64,000 nt of DNA from Lasiosphaeris hirsuta (Eukaryota > Ascomycota > Sordariomycetes > Sordariales > Lasiosphaeriaceae). Below, in pieces: positions 58,101-64,000 of the stretch. The stretch covers positions 3,038,001-3,102,000 of the forward strand of contig JAUKUA010000007.1 in the NCBI GenBank assembly GCA_030549175.1. Reading direction: 5' to 3'. Numbering within the stretch: position 1 is the stretch's first letter; every line of letters begins with the position of its first letter. The notes beneath the pieces were generated by a model. It had not been told where the DNA came from, made no database searches, and worked only from the letters and a program-made list of their open reading frames with translations. Made by a program: the position numbers and the translations under genes.

Positions 58101-61100
58101 AGGAATCGACTGTTTACCCAGACAATCTCGCCTGTCTGAGGGAGTGCCACAAACACATGAGCTGGGAGAGAATCAAGGATAAGACCCTTTAGCTTGTCTG
58201 AAGGCGGCGTCATTTTTTCTTGGGAAATCGACCCGCTTCGTGATGGTACCGCTTGCGGCACGCCTTTGCCGATCGACGAGCTGGGCGGAAGCGACTGGAA
58301 TGTCGAAGCAAAATCAGCACCATAAGAATGGAGTTGCGTGTGCCGGTGCTGAGATGATGCGAGTGCAGCTCCCAACTTTGGCGCCTGCTCTTTGGAGGGG
58401 GTACGCTTTTGCTGTGAGTTGGCCACTACTGGCAGCTCATCCAAGCTCCGGCGAATAGGTTCTGCGCTGCTCGAGATTTCAGGTCCGCTGGGGCTAAGAA
58501 TGGTCGAGTCTTGCCATTGGCCTTTTCCGCCTGAAAGTCTCAGGGATGATCGTTTCTCAGCCGTGGAACTCTCTCTAGAATTCCGCCTCGTCCGCTGCCC
58601 ACCGCTCCCCGCCGCGGATCTTGGTTTTGTGTTGAAGTAACTATCACCACCAACCGGGAGGGGACTCGATGAAGTCACCCGCTTTTCCATCACGAGCCCC
58701 AGAGCGGAGGGATCCCAGTTCGGCGTTCCTGCGGGAGATCCCGCAGCGCTGCGAGAAGGGTGGGAGTAGTCGCTGGGGCTGGTAATGCTACCGCCCATGG
58801 AGCCACGCGAGACGACATCTTCGGCCGGGAAGTATCCTAGGGAAGCAAGAGCAGTCGGGTCAGCGAGCGGGCGCCCATCGGGGCCAATGGCACCGAAGCC
58901 TGCCGTCGCCGGTCTCCGCTTCTGCAGCCCATTCAATTCAATCTCAAGATTAGTGTAGTGACGGGCTAGGGAGAAGGAAGTGGCAAGATGAGGCGCTAGA
59001 TGTTCTAGCGAGTGGCGGAGATTGGAGGGATACGGGATGATAGGGCTGAGTATGGAGAGAATCGCGATTGGCGCGTGCTTCTCTTTGGGAGTGGGCTCAG
59101 CGTGGTTGAGAACGGTGGCGGTATCTCCGGTCTTGCTTCGTGGAAACATCTTCTGCTCTAGGAATGCAGCATCTAGCTTGAAGGCTGGGTTTGGCTTTGA
59201 TAAAAGAACGTGTGTGAGAGGAATATGCAGAACCGTCCACGAGTTGTCGATACCAATCGCCGCTGGCGGTCCTAGAGCGGCATAGTCGGGAGCTGCTGTC
59301 GAGGGGTTGAAGGATTCCTCATCAACCATCGCATCGGTAAAGAAGGGGTTTTCGCTAGGGTCGGCACGCATAGCTGGGGATGGAGCCGGAGATTGCGACC
59401 ACGGAGACGGCGGGGCCTGCTCGTATTCCTCATACCTTGGGGTAGTCGGACGAGGATGATCTTCGTCCAGTAAAGACCCAATTCCTCCAGATCTCTTCTC
59501 CGCCGCCTGACCTTTTGATGTCCGACTGACTGCCGGCGATAGTTTCGCGCTCCCAAGGAGGGAAGACAGCTTCGTCGCAGAATCAGACCGTGGCCTCCTG
59601 ATTTTCTTTCGCGTTCCCTCGGGAGAAGTGCCCCGAGCGACGGGCTTGGTATCAGGGGCCTTGTTCTCCACCGATGCCTGACCGAGATAGGGGTAGGTCC
59701 GGGTCAGCGCAACAACCCGACCACGTTCAAGCACACGCACGACTCCATTGTGGTCGATAAGGGGATCGGCTTCATAATCAAGGGCCTGCAGCACATCCAA
59801 AACCTTGCCCTGACCCTCTCGCTGACTCGAGAATGGTACCTCCCAACTTGGTATGTTTTGCGGCTCGTCCATCGCATCGTGTTCCTCTAGTGCCTCGCGA
59901 TTGAGATTCGAAGCTGCAGTGGCATCTTCGCCGGATACCGGCGCAACCGTGGGGTGAGTTGTCTTGCTTCTCGGCATGTTGGGCCGCCGTAAACTCTGCG
60001 GTGTTCGATCCATGGTGACTTTTCTGTCCATTCTATCTTCATAAGACGTGAAGGAATGTCTGCTTTGTAGCCCAGGCCGAGCAGGCTGCTCTTGCTGGGG
60101 CGACTCTCCGGCCTGGGGAGCTGAATCGGGAGTTTCGTCGTTGTTGCTGCTCGGGATGAGGCTCGATCCCCTGGCTAGGTAACCTAAACTAAGATCATCT
60201 TCTCGCCGTGCGCTGTAGGTAGCTTTTTGGCCCCACGGAACATTCTCGATATCAGTTGAGTCGGCCGGTATCGCAAGAGTTACCCTCTCCGCCCTGTAGT
60301 CTTCAGTCATGATCTGAACTACTGCGTGCCACCACGGATCTAACCCGGGTACGGCATTAAGCATCAGGGTTAGGTCGTAGAGACTAGGGGTTGGATAATC
60401 GTGCGGCCCCCCCACAGTGGTGTGACCCGCCGGTAGGAAAGTCATGCCTGAGGCAGGCGTGGATGGGTTTGAGACAATGCTGTCTTGGCTGGGAGCAGTC
60501 TCCAAGGGGCGCTGTGGAGGCCTCGCTGGCGCGGTGGTCGGCGACAGCGTCGTAAACGGCTGGTGAAACTGTTGGGGGAGGTATGCCGGCGAAGTCATGC
60601 GCGGGAAGGGATATGACGGTGTTCGGGCGACGAGTCCTGGTGTTGTTCCTCCCCTAACAGTATTACCAGATTCAGTCGAGGCGGTAGTGGGTTCCGACCC
60701 GGGCTGCAGTCGCGGGGACGGTGAGCTTTCTTCCTGTATGGGTGACACTCGGAATGGGCCGGGTCCGGGCCCGGCGGTCTGCCCCCCTCTTACCGACGAA
60801 TCCCTCCGCTCCATCTGTCGTGCTAGGTCCTCGCGATATTGACTCAGCTGCCGTTGCGCTTCCCCTGCGTCCGTGTCCGGAGTCGTCCCCGTTCTGGCTT
60901 GGCCTTCATCTTCATCCGAGCGCCTACCTGGTGTGACCTCTTGGGGGTGATGCTCAGCCTCGTCCCTCCCGGGGTGGATGGATGCAGATTCCTGCGCAGG
61001 CGGTGCGGTCTGGCGTTGGTCTCGGTGTTCCCTCTGGAGATCTTGCTGAAACGCAATAGTCTTCTTCTTGTGCAAATCCTGGATATCAGAAGCGGGATTT

Positions 61101-61144
61101 CGAAGCGGCTCTGACCCTCTCCCGCTTTCGGTCCCACCAGTCAT
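55102..61144 (-). CDS. Hybrid sensor histidine kinase with two PAS domains, a pseudo-receiver and a receiver
   Basis: Two exons, 61144-55379 and 55320-55102, encode 1,994 residues; the single 58-nt intron is GT-AG. Residues 1 to about 240 are disordered. The region about 260-800 has GAF-like pieces (WWHAVVQIMTEDYRAERVTL and WTVLHIPLTHVLL) broken by low-complexity inserts. PAS1 lies at about 985-1100 and PAS2 with its PAC at about 1115-1320. The kinase core has the H-box MSHEIRTPL with His1332, the N-box around Asn1449, DTGRGF with Asp1486, and GSGLGL. Residues about 1698-1825 look like a degenerate receiver. The true receiver spans about 1865-1990 with Glu1877-Asp1878, phospho-acceptor Asp1924 (CDLHMP) and Lys1979. 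Such proteins autophosphorylate and pass phosphate through a histidine phosphotransfer protein to response regulators. The signal sensed is unknown, and no membrane segment is evident. Confidence 0.95.
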
Positions 61145-61567
61145 TTGTGTCTGGCGTTGTTGGCGACGGAGCCCAAGACAGCGTCACAGCATCACCAAGA
61201 AAGGCGTGATCCCGGAAAGGGGCCGGCGCGAAGAGGAGAAACTTTTCTCAAACTCGCGATGGCTGGAAGAAGATTGGCATTGGGGCTCTCGGTGAAACCC
61301 CCCCAAGTTGGCGGCTTTGGTGAGGTTCAAGTTGTTGATGCAGAGCGACGCAGCCTCGGTTTGCCGTAGCGCATCTGCTGCAGCGCTGCGAGGCGTTGCC
61401 TTTTGGATATCTCGTCTCTAGCAAAACGCACGCAGAGAGCTTTGTTAGTCGTGAGGTTTCACAGTCGTGGTGCCTCAACTCAAGCGCAAGCGTGGGGAGT
61501 GGGTGTGGGCGGGCAGTGGTGGTGTTTGGGGATCACAATGCAAGATGCAGCTGAGCCAGAGCCTGAG

Positions 61568-61598
<31 letters not shown>

Positions 61599-64000
61599 CA
61601 GGGCTAGAGCTAGAGCAGCCGGTGCAGCCCGGAGAGGTGAGGTGTCGGCGACGAGGAAGGGAATGGAGGGATGGGGTCGGCGGTGGCTGGGCCGAAACGT
61701 AGTGTTGGTGTGTGAAGTGTATGGGTATGTGCGTTGTGTGTGCTCACAGTATTCAAGGCTCGGTTCCCCAATGCTCTCAATGCTCAATGCCGGTGTGTGA
61801 GAGTGTGGTTTGTAGTTGTGTGCCGAAAGCGTGCGCAACAAGTTCTGGGTCGTTCTGTGTCGGGATTGCTATGCTGAATTTGCGTCGGGTGCTCTGCTCT
61901 GCATGTTCACTTCTCTCCTGGGTCACTCGTGTGTGTCTTGGTCGGCAGGGTGGCAGACAAGGCAAAGCAGGTAGGTAGTAGGCAAGGAAGGCAGTTTGGG
62001 TGGATGAACCCGCGTTGGCGGAGGCGTTCGAAAGTTGGCAAACGCCCCCAATATTTCTAAAAAGGGGACTATGACGTTATGTCCCGCACAACGGTGACTT
62101 GAGACGCGCGAACCCTCGAAAAGCAGCAGCAGCGTCTTCACCACTCGATGATGCAGACCAGCAGACAGAGGTGATGCCCGATTCTCAAATATCAATTTCT
62201 CAAAACTACCAAAATCCCAACAATCCTCCCTGCATCGCCATGGCCAACCTAGGCATGCCAGCAAATGCACCAGAATCCAAAATGTTCTGTCCGGCCGTCG
62301 AGGCACAGGGAAGGGCCTGGAGGGCCAGGAATCCTTCATCGGTTCCATTTCCTGGATTTCGGTGCGGGCTGTAACACACCGCAGCGCCGCCTGGTTGGTC
62401 GCAAGGCCGCCTTGTTCCCTGTTCCCTTGGCCTCGTCAATCAATATCGACAGGCCCTCTGCCGCCCTCGACATGCGCTTGATTACACTAGGGTTCACACT
62501 ATTCCGCACTCCACCTCTATTCCGCTCTCTACCAGCCTAAGCTGCCCAGCACGACCGTCTTCGCGGTGCTCCTGCGGTGCTCCGAGGGCCTCTTCAGCAG
62601 AGCCACGAAGCCTCGAGCGCCTGAGGGGGAGGGGCCCAAGCAGAGAGGGGCAGCCCGGGACCTGGACTTGTGGTATGTCATGTCAGGTTGCGCCAGGTCG
62701 TGGCAAGGGAGAAGAGGCACCAAGTCCCTGGTGGCAACCTCGCGAATCTATCTCCCTTCTGGAGCACGCCCGGGGCGCGTGTCCTGTCGAGCCTGTCCTC
62801 ACGTCCTGGAGCACAGCCGCGACAGGATATATCGCGCTCCCGTCGGGAAGCACTCTGGCTTGGTAACCGGTTTCGAGACACAGCTAGGTACCCGTGCTCC
62901 CCACTGGCTGCCTTATGATCGCTTATGATCCATCTATGATCCCTTGAACCCCTTTTTGCTCGGGCTGAACCAATCTGCGGCGCCTGCCCGTCAGGCACGT
63001 CGCGCTTCACCATCCAGCGTCGAGAAAACGCAGTCGTTCAAACTCGATCAAACGTGGCTAGGCTGCGTGTGGAGAGGGGAGAGGGGGATGAGGGGGAGTG
63101 CTGCGAGCACCCTGTCCCGACTTTGCCCTTGCTGCCCTTTCGGGCCCGCTCGCTCCTGACTCGTATACGCCAGAAGCCGCCACTACCACGCAGTTTGACC
63201 TGAATAGGCCCATGCAAGGACCCGCCAGGCAGGGTGGCCACGCATATGCCAAAACGCCAGACGTTGTGTTGCTGCGAAAATTTACACTATTGAGGGGGGA
63301 CAAAAGACGGCGTGGACGGCCAGCTCGTCGACAGCGCGCGCGAGTGGGACTTGTGGGAAGAGCTTGGATTGCCTGGTCGATGCGACGAGTACGGATGCGC
63401 ATGACCAACATTTGGGTCTCCGCTTGCAGATTGCTGTGCGATTCCTGTGCAGATTCTCCATGTTGCTCCGCAGGCTGGGCAACTACGTCAGAGGCGTCGC
63501 AGGGTCATCGTCTTGTTGGTGGATTGACCGGGGTATGGCAGGGATGTAATGGTGTGGCTGGCTGGGGAGCCAGGTGGAGCAGCGACAAATGGCAATTCGA
63601 CTGGATTGCCATCGCAATGCCTGGCGAAAGCTCAACCGCCCGGCCGGTCGGCAGGCGCGCGTTGAAAATCCGTCAACCCAGAGCCGCTATGCCCCAAATC
63701 CCAATGCCCCTCTCTGTCCTCTGTAGCCGCCATCTGGAAGGAGCGGATCTGCACTGTAATCAGCCATTGAGATCGCCAGGTCCCATGAGGACGTGCAAAT
63801 TTCCAGAAGCGGCTGCCTGAGCCGCAGCCGCGTCCGTCGCCGCGATCAGCTACACTTCTTCACTAAGTCACACTTGACCCTAACCCCATTCCGTCATGCT
63901 TCCACGACCCCGCTCTGTCGTGGCCGTTGAGACAGTGTCAACCCCACAGTGTAACAGTCACAGATCCAGATCTGAACGCGACGCAGGAACAGCCTGAGGC
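61145..64000. other. Upstream region of the histidine kinase gene
   Basis: About 2.9 kb to the window edge with no supportable gene. It holds a hexanucleotide array (61553-61602) and many short GC-rich open frames without conserved sequence. A long 5' leader or promoter for the kinase is plausible. A gene lying mostly beyond the right edge cannot be excluded. Confidence 0.45.
61553..61602. repeat. GAGCCA hexanucleotide repeat, about eight units
   Basis: Near-perfect tandem hexamers about 410 bp upstream of the histidine kinase start codon. One unit near the left end carries a substitution. Confidence 0.9.

Overview
The window is nuclear DNA of a filamentous ascomycete, most likely a Sordariomycete (Sordariales-like). 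The evidence is the gene set (DASH subunit Dad2, fungal shugoshin, an Ecl1-family protein, a fungal hybrid histidine kinase), short 50-125 nt GT-AG introns, two intron-bearing tRNA genes and GC-rich codon use. Eleven protein-coding genes and two tRNA genes can be supported. Exon structures were built by hand from conserved protein blocks, reading frame and splice-site consensus, and every spliced coding length is a multiple of three.

Left arm (0-19 kb, gene dense): a membrane-anchored type-B carboxylesterase (-), a disordered protein with a TPX2-like motif (-), dad2 (-) diverging from shugoshin (+), vps29 (-) diverging from an alanine-glyoxylate aminotransferase (+), and the ten-exon exportin gene crm1 (+). 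Kinetochore (Dad2), centromeric cohesion (shugoshin) and perhaps spindle (TPX2-like) functions sit side by side.

Middle (19-47.4 kb, almost empty): about 28.5 kb holds only tRNA-Gln(CUG), a small Ecl1-type zinc-binding lifespan regulator (29.9-30.4 kb) and tRNA-Lys(CUU). The rest has no convincing coding exon. It is rich in homopolymer runs, microsatellites and short tandem repeats, and it is not uniformly AT-rich as heavily RIP-mutated repeat DNA would be.

Right arm (47.4-64 kb): a histidine phosphatase with a long His/Asp-rich tail (-) diverging from a PRKRIP1/DUF1168-like protein (+), CCT3, the gamma subunit of the TRiC chaperonin (-), and a ~1,994-residue hybrid histidine kinase (-) with two PAS domains, a complete kinase core, a degenerate receiver and a true receiver. 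The last 2.9 kb is the long upstream region of that kinase.

Points most worth following up: Thr525 at the leptomycin-B site of Crm1, a 10-codon micro-exon followed by a GC-AG intron in crm1, the divergent dad2/shugoshin pair, the pseudo-receiver in the histidine kinase, and the isolated ecl1 locus.
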